Assembly (NCBI GenBank): GCA_033439685.1
Contig: JAUEDM010000006.1
Span: 3,534,001 to 3,598,000, forward strand
Direction: 5' to 3'
Source: Apodospora peruviana
Lineage: Eukaryota > Ascomycota > Sordariomycetes > Sordariales > Lasiosphaeriaceae
Length of the DNA: 64,000 bases
Positions 11,188-22,240 of the stretch are shown piece after piece; position 1 is the stretch's first letter, and each line of letters starts with the position of its first letter. The notes under the pieces are model-generated. The model was not told the DNA's origin, searched no databases, and saw nothing but the letters and a program-made list of their open reading frames with translations. Position numbers and translations under genes: made by a program.

Positions 11188-12367
11188 GATTTTGGTGTGT
11201 GCTGCGTCTGGGCGACGTACGTACGTGGCAAGGTGTGAGGAAACACCAAAGGAACGAACCAATTCCTCAGTCAAGGGTAGGTCGAGTTTATCTGTCCTGT
11301 TTCGACAGGCGCGACAGCACTCACTCAGCGTAAGGACATGCCCCTAATTACGTGACACCAAGTGACCAAAAGGATTGGAGAAAGAGGGGAACTGGATACT
11401 AAACTCCCGGCATAGAGGGAGGGATGAGGTGGCGCGCTACCTCGACTTTGATAGCGTGGACATTGCGTCTTTGGATCTGGGTAGGTTGGCCGAGGCCTGA
11501 TTTGGTACCTACCGTGTGAACATGTGTTCCTTTGGAATTCTCCTTCCCTTCTGGTCCCCCCCTCGCTGGCGATCTTTTAGGGGAATATATAAGTGTATCT
11601 TGATTGGACGAGACGACATCAACCCAAACCAAGCAAGAAACACACTAAAGGCCTTGGCCTTGCGGGGAAAGTTACCATCGTCACATCGTGTCCTATTCCA
11701 GTGAGTTAGTGTTCGTCGTGACATGTGGAATTGACTGCGCTTGCGCCAGAATCCGGGGAAGAGGCCCTGTTAGCGTTGTGCGTTTTTTACACTACGATGT
11801 CGTTAGGATGGGATTCATTCCTTCGCTCAAAGGGGGCTGGTGCAGCTGCTTGGGCCAGACTTGCATCGTCCATCTCCCTTGTTCTCCCTGGATGGCAACA
11901 CGAAACCGCGCTACTTTCAACAAGCACAGAATAATTTTCGTGAACCAATTTCCATCTATTAACGATTACCACGCCGCAGTGTAGGTATCGTATGTATCTG
12001 TATGTAATCATCACGGACCTGTATATACCTTATATATCTATCACGCCTTTTCCTAACCAAAGCGCTCGAAACTGTCCATCTCTGTCCATTGATGCCCGCC
12101 TGCCCAGCCGAAACCGACCCCTATTATTATTACATCTTGCCAGGGACAGTCTTTTTTGATCTCTCCCAGAAGCAAATAAACCTAAACCAGCCAAAAAACG
12201 CAATCGCTCCCACCCATGTTTGCACGTCAGTGTAATTATTTCCCCAATAAACGCAGATCACCCCAAACATGAGAAAGGGCCATCCAACCCCGGACGGCAA
12301 CACCGTATACAGACATAAACTCATCAGTCCCAACACCCATCAATCATCACCATTGCCATCCGCCAGC
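11188..12367. other. intergenic between two minus-strand genes
   Basis: It holds the promoter side of the MFS gene and the 3' region of the large disordered-protein gene. A TATATA string sits at about 11585. A hydrophobic minus-strand frame at 12130-12336 reads like membrane segments but lies in the expected 3' UTR and is not called. Confidence 0.45.
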
Positions 12368-15300
12368 TCAAATCCGCCCACCCTTAATAACGCCCCTTTC
12401 CAAAATCTCAACTTCACCGTTCTCCGCCGTCCTTCTCCGCTCGAGCACCCACCTGGTCCCATCACCACCACCACGGCCCCCGTCTCCATCCTCCGCACCG
12501 GCACTACTCTCGTCCTTAACATACGAGATACTATCCGCGGACCCCTTATGCCTATGCCCATGCCCAGACATCGGTCTCCTCGCAAGCGGTGACGTTGGCC
12601 GCGACGACGTCCCCGTTGCTGCAGCTGCTGCAGACACCGGAACCGGACTCGTTCCGGGCACAGGTACCGGCATCGGCGGTACTACAGCAGCAGTCCCTAC
12701 TGATCCAGGTAGCGACGGTGACCTCTCCCGACTAACAGGCCTCTGCTGGTGGGAATTGTGATTCATCGTCAACCGCGCCATCTGTGCCTGTATCGGGCTG
12801 TTGGCCCATTGGGGATACAGCGGATTCGTCGTCGGCCCGACCGGAAACGGGAACATGTTCAAAGGGTTTGAGGGCAGCATACCCTGGTGCTGTGCCATCG
12901 CTAGTTGTGCGCCGTCTTTTCGGTCGTCAAACCCCATCTCCTTGCCCTCCAATACCGGCGAAATGACGTTAGTAAGCCCCGGAGATGGAGCACCCTGCAA
13001 CTGAGGGAGCAGGGGTGACGCAAATAACTGCTGCTGCTGCAACGGTACCATGGACGGTGGCATCTGCGCCGCCGGCGACGAGGGCAGTTGCGCCATTGTC
13101 ACCGTTGGACTCCCCGAGCCGCTCTCCCCGGGCAATGCGCCGCCATCCGAGTTGTTACTCCAGACCGAGAACGCCGAGTTCTTCCTTGCGTGTGGCGTAC
13201 CTGCGTACTGTTGCATACCGGCCCCGACAAGCGGGCCGCCAAAAGGTGAGCTATCTCCGCCGGGCGCAAGTACCGCGGGCCGCTCCGACCTGGGACTACC
13301 CTCCCTTGAGCTGACTCCACTGCCCTGCGATCCACCCCATTTCTTGGACCTCAACTTCATGAGCGCCCCCAGGGTCATGGTGTCGTCCTCGGAGGACGAC
13401 AGCAGCGCCAGCTGTGCGAGCCCGGGACTCGGCAGCCCTCCTGACGAGTTCCTGCCTCCACCCTCGGTGCCAAACGCCGGCGGCAGTGCCAGGCTCATGA
13501 CCGAATTACGATTAGAGTACTCGGATCTTTCCGTGATCGGGGTCAGGTTCGGCTCGCGCAGCACCCTTCCGCTAGCCGAGCGAAGCAGGCCTTGTCCGGC
13601 GGGTCCGAAATACCCGCCATTCGCGTACTGAAATAGGTTTTCGGCGCTGAGAGGCACGTTTGCAGAAGAGCCGTTTGACGACGTCGAGTTGTCGCGGGCG
13701 TGTCCATGGTGAACTGAATGTGCTGGTTGCAGAGGAGCAGAGTAAAACCCGAATTCTTGACCGTACCAGCCGTCAGAGTCGTTCGCGAGGGCGCTAGCGT
13801 TCGCTTCGGCAATGATAGCTTCATCGTCAAAGTCGAAGTCATCGTATGATGGATCTTCGGCTTCGTAGTCATCCAGAGATACGTCGGGCTGGGAATATTT
13901 TAACGATTCCGACGAGTCCGTCGGCGATGTGATGGTGAGTTCCGCCGGTAACGGTGGTGATGAACTTCTTCGGAACTTCCCAGATGCGGCTGCTTTTTGT
14001 GCAGCTTCGGCGAGAGCGGCTTGATACGCAAGGTCTGGGTCACTGATAGTTGCGTTCTGCTGCTCCTCCGCTTGCGGTTCTTCAACAGAAAGAATGGCAT
14101 CCGGCCCAACAATATCTTTGGTTGGTATATGCTGAAGACCAGCACTTAATGATGTAGGAGCTGTCGATTGGGACGCCCCTGATTGCGCCGATAGACGGGA
14201 CGACGTTACCTCGTCCGAATCCCGTTTCGCAGGCTGTTGCTTTTGAGCAGCTCGCATGGCTTCGTGTGCGCGAGCAAAGGCGCCCGGTATTGGGCGACCA
14301 TATTTGTCGGTATCAAGATTGTCGAATATGGACTCGTCGAAAACTGTGCCGTCATGCTCAAAGTCAAGTTCGTCTGCCAGGCCGTCATCAAAGTAAATGT
14401 CATCCGCGTTCGTCGTCCTCGGCACCGAAAGGTCTACAGAAGGCGGCTGGAAGTCGGGCTGGACAGGCATCTCGTCATGTGGACTTTCCTGACTGATGAT
14501 CAATCCATGTATACCCAGGCCTGGGGCGTCACCTTCCTGCTTGGATGGAAATGTCATGTCGGGGAGATAAATAGGCGACGCAGTTGACGGCATATCAGGA
14601 GTAGTGTCCTTGGTCATGGCGAAGCCAATAACTTTGCCATTCGCATCCCGAGGCGTTGCAAGCATGCCGGGGGTATTTGGGCTCGCTAGCGATGACGATG
14701 GGTTTGAGCGCTGAAAGACGAAGCCTGCAAAGTTCTCTTGATCATTGTCGGGGTCCACTGCATCTTCAAAGCCATCCTTATCTTCCAAGGCGTCGTTAAC
14801 AGGGTCCACTGAAACCTCAAAGCCGTCTTCCTCCTCCAAGTCCGCATTGACACCAGGAATTCTTTCCTCCAGGCCATCATCTTCCATCATGGCATCATAG
14901 TCAAAATCCTCGTCAAAGTCGTCGAACCTGGAGTCACGTGGGTGTGTAGACTCTTCTGCTTCTCCCGTCTTCTTCTCCTGCTCACGTTGGCGGTGCCGTT
15001 CCTCCAGCAGCTTCTCCTCGCTCGCGGAGCCCATCATGTCGAAACTGAACCTAGAAGAGGTGCTCTTCATATATTTCGGCACACTAGACATTACAGATCC
15101 CTTGGTTGAGGCTCTCGATAATGATAAGTTTTTGTTCCTTGGCGCCTTTGACGAGGATGTAGCATTTCGTACGATAGTCGTGTTCACTGAGAGAGCACGT
15201 GAAGTCATCGACGATGTGGGAGGTGAGTCCGGGGAAGAGTCTTTCTGGGGAACTGGCGGGGTCTGCTGGTCAGAGGATGGTTTCCGCACAGAGAACTGCT

Positions 15301-16312
15301 GTGCTTCTGGAGACGCCAGTTCCGGTTCGCGGGCAGTGCTGCCTTCCTGTGCGCGATCCACGACAATGCTCGGATTGAACCGGGTGGGCTGTTGCGGCTG
15401 ATGGTCCGCGGCTTGTTCACCTACACATTGCGGCCGAGATGGGTCGGAAGTTGGGTAAGCTGACGTAGGTGAAGTCGCAGTACCGTCCATGGACGAATAC
15501 ATCCGGTTTGGTCTCGGAGCACTGAAATCATGAACTCTTGTGCCTCTAATGCGCGGGTCATAACTCGGTTGGACATCGGCGGCGACATCGGCGGCATTCT
15601 GCCCAGTTTTCCTCCTCATCAACAAACTTGTCACCGGATTTTTCAAGAACGGTCGGCTCCTCTTTGCCTTTTGTGTCTCGGGTCCCGAGGTTGTGGCTAC
15701 CAGAGGCACAGGTTCACTGGTCATCCTGGCCCCGCCGGGACGCTTGCCGGGCGCCATCGTCGAACTCTGCTGAAGATCCGTGGGTGTCACAAACGAGAAC
15801 GGCTGCCTTGCTTGTTTGTTTAGCGTTGGCACCGGTCCTGATGCGTAGCCGGTATTAATGGGTGGTGGAGGTGGTTTTGACCTCGAGATCAGGGTGACCG
15901 GGACCGTATTTGGCAGACTCCCTGCGGAGTCTGGCCGTTGCTGGAGCATATCTTGGGTGTCCCATCGACGATTTGGCAAGGCGGCCCCACCAACAAATGC
16001 CGCATTGCTGCCGTCGTAGGCAGATCGAGTGGAGGCCGTCGTTCGTGAATCTTGCGACATGGGCCGGGGGCTCTCGTGGGGCTCGAAGCTAAGCTCGGAA
16101 TCGGCCGAAGTTACGCGTGCAATCGGGGGCAGCATCGGGGGTAACTGGACAGAATTGGACGACCTAGGCCGTATCTCTGGGCGCGGCGAGACATCCTGCG
16201 TCGTCTGGGGATGTTCGTGGAGAGCCGTGGCCTCCCATGTGCTCAACTGATCAGGAAGAGGCGAGGTGGGGTTCGACGTGTTGCGCCGATGGAAGCGAAG
16301 GTGTTGCAGCAT
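12368..16312 (-). CDS. very large intrinsically disordered conserved fungal protein
   Basis: Uninterrupted 1,314-aa frame starting MLQHLRFHRRNTSNP. There is no membrane helix, signal peptide or recognisable catalytic domain. The N-terminal half is rich in Ser, Pro, Thr and Arg, with many SP/TP sites. An acidic middle (about residues 470-540) carries DGFE-V-VDP-ND units in tandem. A second acidic block near residue 820 reads YDDFDFDDEAI. The C-terminal third has ordered-looking short motifs (DTMTLGALMKLRSKKWG; HARKNSAFSVWSNNSDGG) and ends with a conserved-looking TRWVLERRRTAENGEVE segment. Short islands in disorder suggest a phosphorylated scaffold or signalling adaptor. That is inference; I know fungal proteins with this start and tail only as uncharacterised. 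No introns are needed. Confidence 0.85.
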   Translation of the reverse strand: MLQHLRFHRRNTSNPTSPLPDQLSTWEATALHEHPQTTQDVSPRPEIRPRSSNSVQLPPMLPPIARVTSADSELSFEPHESPRPMSQDSRTTASTRSAYDGSNAAFVGGAALPNRRWDTQDMLQQRPDSAGSLPNTVPVTLISRSKPPPPPINTGYASGPVPTLNKQARQPFSFVTPTDLQQSSTMAPGKRPGGARMTSEPVPLVATTSGPETQKAKRSRPFLKNPVTSLLMRRKTGQNAADVAADVQPSYDPRIRGTRVHDFSAPRPNRMYSSMDGTATSPTSAYPTSDPSRPQCVGEQAADHQPQQPTRFNPSIVVDRAQEGSTAREPELASPEAQQFSVRKPSSDQQTPPVPQKDSSPDSPPTSSMTSRALSVNTTIVRNATSSSKAPRNKNLSLSRASTKGSVMSSVPKYMKSTSSRFSFDMMGSASEEKLLEERHRQREQEKKTGEAEESTHPRDSRFDDFDEDFDYDAMMEDDGLEERIPGVNADLEEEDGFEVSVDPVNDALEDKDGFEDAVDPDNDQENFAGFVFQRSNPSSSLASPNTPGMLATPRDANGKVIGFAMTKDTTPDMPSTASPIYLPDMTFPSKQEGDAPGLGIHGLIISQESPHDEMPVQPDFQPPSVDLSVPRTTNADDIYFDDGLADELDFEHDGTVFDESIFDNLDTDKYGRPIPGAFARAHEAMRAAQKQQPAKRDSDEVTSSRLSAQSGASQSTAPTSLSAGLQHIPTKDIVGPDAILSVEEPQAEEQQNATISDPDLAYQAALAEAAQKAAASGKFRRSSSPPLPAELTITSPTDSSESLKYSQPDVSLDDYEAEDPSYDDFDFDDEAIIAEANASALANDSDGWYGQEFGFYSAPLQPAHSVHHGHARDNSTSSNGSSANVPLSAENLFQYANGGYFGPAGQGLLRSASGRVLREPNLTPITERSEYSNRNSVMSLALPPAFGTEGGGRNSSGGLPSPGLAQLALLSSSEDDTMTLGALMKLRSKKWGGSQGSGVSSREGSPRSERPAVLAPGGDSSPFGGPLVGAGMQQYAGTPHARKNSAFSVWSNNSDGGALPGESGSGSPTVTMAQLPSSPAAQMPPSMVPLQQQQLFASPLLPQLQGAPSPGLTNVISPVLEGKEMGFDDRKDGAQLAMAQHQGMLPSNPLNMFPFPVGPTTNPLYPQWANSPIQAQMARLTMNHNSHQQRPVSRERSPSLPGSVGTAAVVPPMPVPVPGTSPVPVSAAAAATGTSSRPTSPLARRPMSGHGHRHKGSADSISYVKDESSAGAEDGDGGRGGGDGTRWVLERRRTAENGEVEILERGVIKGGRI

Positions 16313-17699
16313 CTCGACAAGGCTGCAGTTCGTCCTATTTCTTGTTTACGTCGTTGACTCAAGTCAGTCAGTCCCGGACTCGGGACACCCGGAGCAGGTA
16401 GCGGGGCGGAGTGGCATCGAGGAGTGGAATGTTGGTACGCGATCCGATGCCCTGACCCGGGCGACGGGGCGCGAATATGCAGGTTTCAACTTTCGAGAGA
16501 GTTCGGGAGGTTTCGGTTGCGACGACGCTGTTGCGATTGACTGTACGAGCTGGGAGACGTGGCTCCATGTAATTGTCGCGATGATTGGGAAACCGACAAA
16601 TTGGATTTTTGAGGAAGTAACAAGACAGTGAATCACCAGTAAAACTTGCAAGGGATGTTATGATGATCAGCTTTTTGCACTTGAATTTGGAAGCTGACCA
16701 CTGACAGGTCTGAACAGAGGCCCTTTCCGGCCTTCGCAAGACCCAAGACCGAAACAGGGACCCACCATCGTACTTCATGGTTCATGCCCGCTCGTATTCC
16801 GAGGGGTCGATATCTGCTGAGACTCAGCCGGTGCCAGTTGGCGACCAGTTTGGCGCCCCACAGTGTGACGTGAGACCAGCAAGCAATTCTCTGTGAACGA
16901 CAATCCCGACTTCGGTTCGCTGCTCACACACAGCATCAATCGCAGCTCCAATATCACCATGTATCTACTTCCGTATAATGCAAAGTGATGCAACAATAAT
17001 ATGGACGCACTCCAGATTCAGACTTTTACTTGGTTTGAGACCAAGAACAAGCCGACTGCAACTAACTGATCACCGTTCCATGAATAGCACGCACCTGCGG
17101 GCCGGGCTTCAAGTTTTGCCCCATATTCGCACCACACGCCGCTACATGCGAGGTCCAACAGAGGTCGCAATGCGGAACTTAGCACGGTCAGACAAACTCG
17201 ATTTTTCGGGGAGACACGGCTCGACAGATCCATGCTCCCGTGGAACTGGTATTGGGACAGGTACTCGAACGTGCTTCTAGAATTCATGCGTTGCTCCTTC
17301 TCACATCAGCAGTTCGGGGCAGCATCTGCAATTCTCAACTTGATCATCTGGGGTTCCAGCTTGGCTAAGGTCTCAACCCTTAATGTCCATGATACTTTGA
17401 CTTCAGCTTCAACAAAGCTGTCACCGTGGAGAGTATCATTAACATGCAACGGTCGAAGACTCGACGTTGCCGAATTTAGCTCTTCCATCCCCGAGCAGAC
17501 GTATCGATCTCCACAAAAACCAAACACAAATGCTACCCGGCGTGACGGCCGATCACGCGAAGCACGGGTCAATGCGGTTTCCACCCAACGAACCCTCCAC
17601 AAAATGACAAGAAAAATACAATCTCACGTCTTATAATGGATCTGTTCAGAAGGAACCTCCATCAACTACTTCCTCCTGATCAAGTGGAGGAACTCAGTA
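16313..17699. other. long upstream region, no gene seen
   Basis: Lies between the start of the large disordered-protein gene and tRNA-Ala. Open frames on both strands are short and without motifs. It probably holds the promoter and 5' leader of the large gene. Confidence 0.45.
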
Positions 17700-17782
17700 G
17701 GGTACATGGTCTAGTGGTATGATTTTCGCTTCGCATAGTGCGTCATTGTGAAAGGTCCCCGGTTCAATCCCGGGTGTATCCA
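17700..17782 (+). tRNA. tRNA-Ala (CGC) with an 11-nt intron
   Basis: The acceptor GGGTACA pairs with TGTATCC, with a G3-U70 wobble, the classic alanine identity element. The D arm is GTCT-AGTGGTA-TGAT, the anticodon stem TTCGC/GTGAA, and the T arm CCCGG-TTCAATC-CCGGG. The loop reads TTCGCA and then an 11-nt insert (TAGTGCGTCAT) before the last loop base, which places a canonical intron one base 3' of anticodon CGC. The discriminator is A. Four T residues follow at 17786. The body also resembles eukaryotic tRNA-Pro, but both anticodon and G3-U70 point to alanine. Confidence 0.8.
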
Positions 17783-17854
17783 TCCATCTTTTGCTGCTTG
17801 GTACATCACTATGAAAAAAGACTTTGAGGAGGGAAAGGTGATTTTTTCCTTACC

Positions 17855-17881
17855 TTTTTTTTTTTTTTTTTTTTTTTTTTT
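17855..17881. repeat. 27-nt poly-T tract
   Basis: Uninterrupted T run between two tRNA genes that point towards each other. It could end RNA polymerase III transcripts from the plus strand, or be the A-tail scar of a retroposed element on the minus strand. Confidence 0.9.
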
Positions 17882-18011
17882 GCTTTATTTTCCTCCCGCC
17901 CGGACATGATGATTCTATTACGGCTCACAAACAAGAACGAAGGAAAACAGAAACGACTACAAAAAAGAAAAAAGAAAAGAAAAGATTTAAAAAATAAAGA
18001 TCGGATTGCAA

Positions 18012-18115
18012 TGCCCACAGCCAGAATCGAACTGACGACCTCATCATTGACCTAGAGATTGCTCTGCGAAGAGTCAGGTTACTAGTGATGCGCTCTACCA
18101 CTGAGCCATGCGGGC
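18012..18115 (-). tRNA. tRNA-Thr (AGT) with an approx. 32-nt intron
   Basis: On the minus strand the acceptor GCCCGCA pairs with TGTGGGC (one G-U). The D arm contains GGCTCAGTGGTAGAGC, a consensus A box. The anticodon stem CATCA/TGATG encloses CTAGTA, giving anticodon AGT, then an intron of about 32 nt before the last loop base. The T arm contains GTTCGATTC. The discriminator is A. An A-rich plus strand at 17980-18000 gives a T-rich terminator in the transcript direction. Confidence 0.9.
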
Positions 18116-18429
18116 CTTTGTTGTTGTTGTTTTGTGTGGATCACAATCACAAGTCATGAATGACCATCGTGGAGGTGCGAGTCATGGAGTCACGCGGAGT
18201 GAGGCTTGAAGCCGTTACGGAGCTGAGAAGCTTGTTTCCCAGACCGCAAACTAATGACGGAGACCCCGGGGACCCTGTCGTGGAGGTCCGATGCAATGAT
18301 GCAGTCTTATTCCTTAGTCCGGGTTTCATGAACGACCTTGTACCGAGACTGAGTGACGAAAGATCCATTCAACGTCCTTGGCGGGTCTAACAGACCCCTG
18401 GCTCCCAACTTAAGTAATAAACAAACCAT

Positions 18430-19397
18430 TTATCCGTCGACACCCAGAAGTCCGGTGGTCAACACTGTCGTGCTCTTGATCTCCTCGGCCCTTTCGACCA
18501 GCTCCTCCGCGTCCCAGTTGCTCCACACAAACTTGCCCTTCAGAAAACCCGCCTCCTGCGATGCAAGCCACACGTAAAACTGCCCCGGAAGATCAGCTGC
18601 CATGCAAACACACGCAAGATCCAGTCAGCAACAATTTACACAGAAGCAGCGGGATAGTTGGGGTCAAACATACCAGCATCAGTCGCCTCCGTCTGGTACC
18701 CGTTCGCCTCCGTAGCCACCCACCCAGGCTGGATACTCACAACCCTTAAACCGGGATTCTCCGCCTGCACGTAGTCCGTCAGCTTCAACACCGCAGCGCG
18801 GTTAAGCGAGTACAGCCCGAACCCGCCAGCAACGGCCGGCCAGTGCGCAAAACAGGTGTTTGTGCTGAGCAGGACCGCTTCGGGGGAAGCCAGCGGCAGG
18901 AACGCCTGGATCGCGTGCGCGGCCGTCATGACGAGCCCCCGGAAAGCAAACTCGAGCTGCTCGTCGGTCGCTTCACTGATAGTCGGAAAACTGTCGCTCA
19001 TTACCGGCCCGGCGTTGGACACCATCACGTCGATGGTGCCGCCTACCTTGACGACGATGGAGCGCAGCGCGCGGGCGGTCTCGTCTCTCGAAAACAGGTC
19101 GGCTTGCTCGTAGAAGACTTGAGTAGCTGAAGAGGCCGCGACGGCGGAGATGGTCGCTGCTCCTGACTGGAGCCTGTCGAGGCGGCGGCCCAGGATGGAT
19201 ACCGATTTGGCGCCGGCTTGGGCGAAGGCCACAGCTATGGCGTTACCGATGCCCGTTCCGCCGCCCGTGACGACGACGTTGCGTCCCGCCGCTGACAGTT
19301 CTGGTCGAGTGGGCGAGATGAAGGGGTATGGTACGTTGTGCCATTTCTTGGTGAAGGGGATGATCTTTGGGAAGTTGGAGGCGTCTACTCCGGGCAT
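18430..19397 (-). CDS. short-chain dehydrogenase/reductase
   Basis: Exons 19397-18674 and 18596-18430, joined by a 77-nt intron (GTATGT donor, CTGAC branch, GGCAG acceptor), give 296 aa. It is an NAD(P)-dependent oxidoreductase of the classical SDR type, probably cytosolic. Cofactor motif TGGGTGIG is at 44-51, NAG at 128-130 and the active-site Ser near 178 (LLSTNT). The catalytic Tyr196 is followed by SLNR, so the usual YxxxK lysine is replaced by Arg200. The second exon is needed for a normal C-terminus (FYVWLASQEAGFLKGKFVW); without splicing the frame stops early. TATATAAA lies 108-115 bp upstream of the ATG. The substrate is unknown. The Lys-to-Arg change may reduce or alter activity. Confidence 0.85.
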
Positions 19398-20284
19398 CTT
19401 GCCGGGAGGTGAGAGATTGGCGAGGGTAAAGGTGTACTTTTTTTGGTTGTAAATAGAGTTGTGTGTTGATGTAATTAGGGGTTTGTATGACTTATAAGCA
19501 CCTCTTTATATATCGCGACAATTGCACTTGGGAATAATGGAGTTCTTAAACTCCGCTCCGGTAGTTAAAGTTGTGCAGCTTCGGTTAGGTCGTGAAATGG
19601 TGCATTTGTCAGTTGAGGATCTATATCATAATGATCTGAAAACTGCTTGCTAAGGTTGAGATAAAAGTGTACGGTCAGTTGCTCAGGTCCGCGGCCCTGC
19701 TATATAAACATGTTGAGTTTCCAAGCCGGACCTAACGTAACTCTCAATGGTGTTGACGCTCGGCAGACAGCAGTCCACTATTTCACGATAAGAACAATTC
19801 TACCTATACTACAGCCTCATCTTCATGTCAGTGATTTAACTCGAGTCTTTTGTTATCATCAGCCCGAAATGTCATTTTTGTCGAGTGTTTCGTAACCTTG
19901 AATTCGTTCACGAGAACTGAATCTGATCGATGAGATTCGATGGGTCCTCTTCACTTGTAGTGCATGTGGATCACTCCGGGTTGGCACTGAAAGCCACGTA
20001 CCGTGAATAAGACGATGACAAGATCCCTAATATTTCTGCTAATATGGCAGACTAACCCGCGACACCACAGCTCAAGATACCACCCGCAGCCATTTACATG
20101 CAGTTATTCTGCATTAGTCAGCCGTAGGATTTGGTCCGCGGACCTGCTTATCACAACTTCTATTCTCCAAATGTCATTGGCGCTCCAAGTCCTCGGACAT
20201 GACCGACCATGCCGCTGCAACAGTTTTGCATCACAACATCCACCACCAAACACAAGACGTCCAGATCACGAAGAAAGCACAAAC
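19398..20284. other. divergent promoter region between SDR and Zn2Cys6 gene
   Basis: The SDR (minus) and the transcription factor (plus) start on either side of this 887-bp gap, so they may share control elements. No gene was seen inside. Confidence 0.5.
19505..19512 (-). promoter_or_regulatory. TATA box of the SDR gene
   Basis: TATATAAA on the minus strand, about 110 bp before the SDR start codon at 19397. Confidence 0.5.
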
Positions 20285-22240
20285 ATGGTCCGCGGCCTTG
20301 AAAAGCGCAAAGCCTGCGATCTTTGTCATGTCAAGAAGATCAGATGTGACGCAAAGAAGCCCACGTGCTCCCACTGTGTCGTGTACGGTGCTCAGTGTGC
20401 GTACACGCCGCATATCAAGCGGAGACGGAAAGAGGTGAAGCTTGAAGTTCAAAACAGGTAGGTCATTACTCAGTCACTTCCACTTCTTGGAAGGGTAAGA
20501 CTGACTGACACGACCGCCACAGCGTCTCGGCTGCGAATATCCATGATGTGCCAATCAACCCAGCCGGATCAGCACAACCAGTCCTCGGAGACAGGCCGTC
20601 GGCGCCTGGAAGTAGTGATACCAGAGAAACTTCAAACCTCCCACCACTGTTGGACCTTGTCCCCATCATCAATGACTACTTCAGTAACTTTAACATAATC
20701 TTTCCGCTCTTTGATCGGGATGCGTTCATGCAAAAGCTAGAGGAAGCCAGCGCCTCCAGCCGTCTTGAGGATCCAGCCACCATCACAGCGGTCAAAATAA
20801 TCTTGGCACTCGCCGATCAACACCGCGTCTCAGCTCACCCCCCTATCCCTTCATTTGACCCGGCAGCGTTTATTTCAGATGCCCAACCCACCATTAACAA
20901 CTTGGTCACAGGCCGGGACGGAGACGACCTCCTCGCTCTACAGAGTATGCTGGGACTGTTGATCCATTACCAGGGAACAATACACCATAGCACGCAATCG
21001 ACAGTCAGTTCCAGGGCTCTTACTTTGGCCAGCGCCATCAAGTTGGTCCACCGGCTTGGTCTCCACCAGAGCAGAACCAATGCCCTCCTAGACGATGCCA
21101 CCTCACTCCAGCGTACTCGCGTTTTCTGGATCGCATACATCCTGGACAGAGAGATTAGCATGCGTACACATGACCCTCCGCTTCAACAAGAAGGCGACCA
21201 CGATACTAGGATCCCGATTTCAGCCCCTGGATTTGGCCTCGTCCACTTCACAACAGCCTCCGGTCTCTCAGTCGATTTCGATATCTTCCATGCTCGAATC
21301 GACCTCGCACATATCCAGGGCGCTATTTACAAGCGACTATATTCGGTTAGAGCCTCCTGCCAACTTCCCGCTGAGCGCCAGTCCAATGTGGTGGGCATCC
21401 ACGGCATGCTGCGAGACTGGCTGGCGACCGTCCCGACAGAACTTCATCCCAACAACTTGGCCAGCGTAGTAGGTCCGCACTCCGCCGTGCGTCAGCTGGT
21501 TGCGATGTACTTCACGTACTCGGCGTGCTTCCAGGCTACTCATCAGGTGGGCTCACATGATGCAGAGTGGGTAACTCGGCTCGTGAAGTACAGTCAGTGC
21601 ATCATTTCCTTGGACACGGAGACTGGAACTGGTTCCAGTATCAACAGGCACCTAAGTACTGCCGATGACCTGCTGTTGGAACCGTCGTTGAGCTGGGCCG
21701 CGATTGTGTCTGTGGCTCGGGACTGCGCGCGTTTGTTCAGGATGGTGCAAACAGATGACCTGGCCATGATATCGTAGGCTTGCTCCCCTGACGTTTTGAT
21801 TGAAAGAGAACTAATATCAACTGACTGTCAGGATGACAACTTGCACCCTCTTCGCCGCTGTCTTCACATTGATAGCCAATATGCTAACAGTCTCGGAGCA
21901 CGGTATGGACAGTGAAGACGACGAGAAACTCATCGCGGAAGCCTTGGCTACCTTTGGGCAGCTTACCGCTATTGAGTCGCCTTATTCGGCCACCAGCCGC
22001 AAAATGCATGCTGCCTGTGTCGAACTGAGCTGCCGAGCACGTGTAGCGCGGGCCAGATTCGTTCTGGGCCAGCCCGGGCTCAACACCATGAACAGACCGA
22101 CATATGTGGCGTGGCTGGAGGAGCAGGCTCGGAGGAGTGCTGGTTATTCTGCGCTTGCACTTGTCGAGGGTTTCACGTCGGCCGAGGAGAAGCCTTTGGC
22201 TACGAGGATGTGGCGGGCGGGAGCTGATGGAAATTCTTAG
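20285..22240 (+). CDS. Zn2Cys6 transcription factor with fungal-specific TF domain
   Basis: Exons 20285-20457, 20523-21773 and 21832-22240 give 610 aa. The DNA-binding domain at about residues 9-40 has the binuclear cluster pattern C-x2-C-x6-C-x6-C-x2-C-x6-C (CDLC, RCD, TCSHC, QCAY), followed by a basic KRRRKE linker. The middle homology region has the family hallmark LASAIKLVHRLGLHQ and then RTRVFWIAYILDREISMRT, as in the fungal-specific transcription factor domain. It is nuclear. Both introns are about 60 nt and keep the frame (GTAGGT...CACAG; GTAGGC...GTCAG). The divergent SDR gene 0.9 kb upstream is a possible target, by position only. An ATG is available in frame further upstream, but the start at 20285 puts the zinc cluster at the usual N-terminal position. 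Confidence 0.9.

Noticed and set aside
12130..12336. Short hydrophobic minus-strand frame resembling membrane segments
   Set aside because: Lies just past the stop of the large disordered-protein gene, in its expected 3' UTR; no splice link or start context.
17700..17782. tRNA-Pro assignment
   Set aside because: The body resembles eukaryotic tRNA-Pro, but the anticodon reads CGC and the G3-U70 pair is the alanine identity element.
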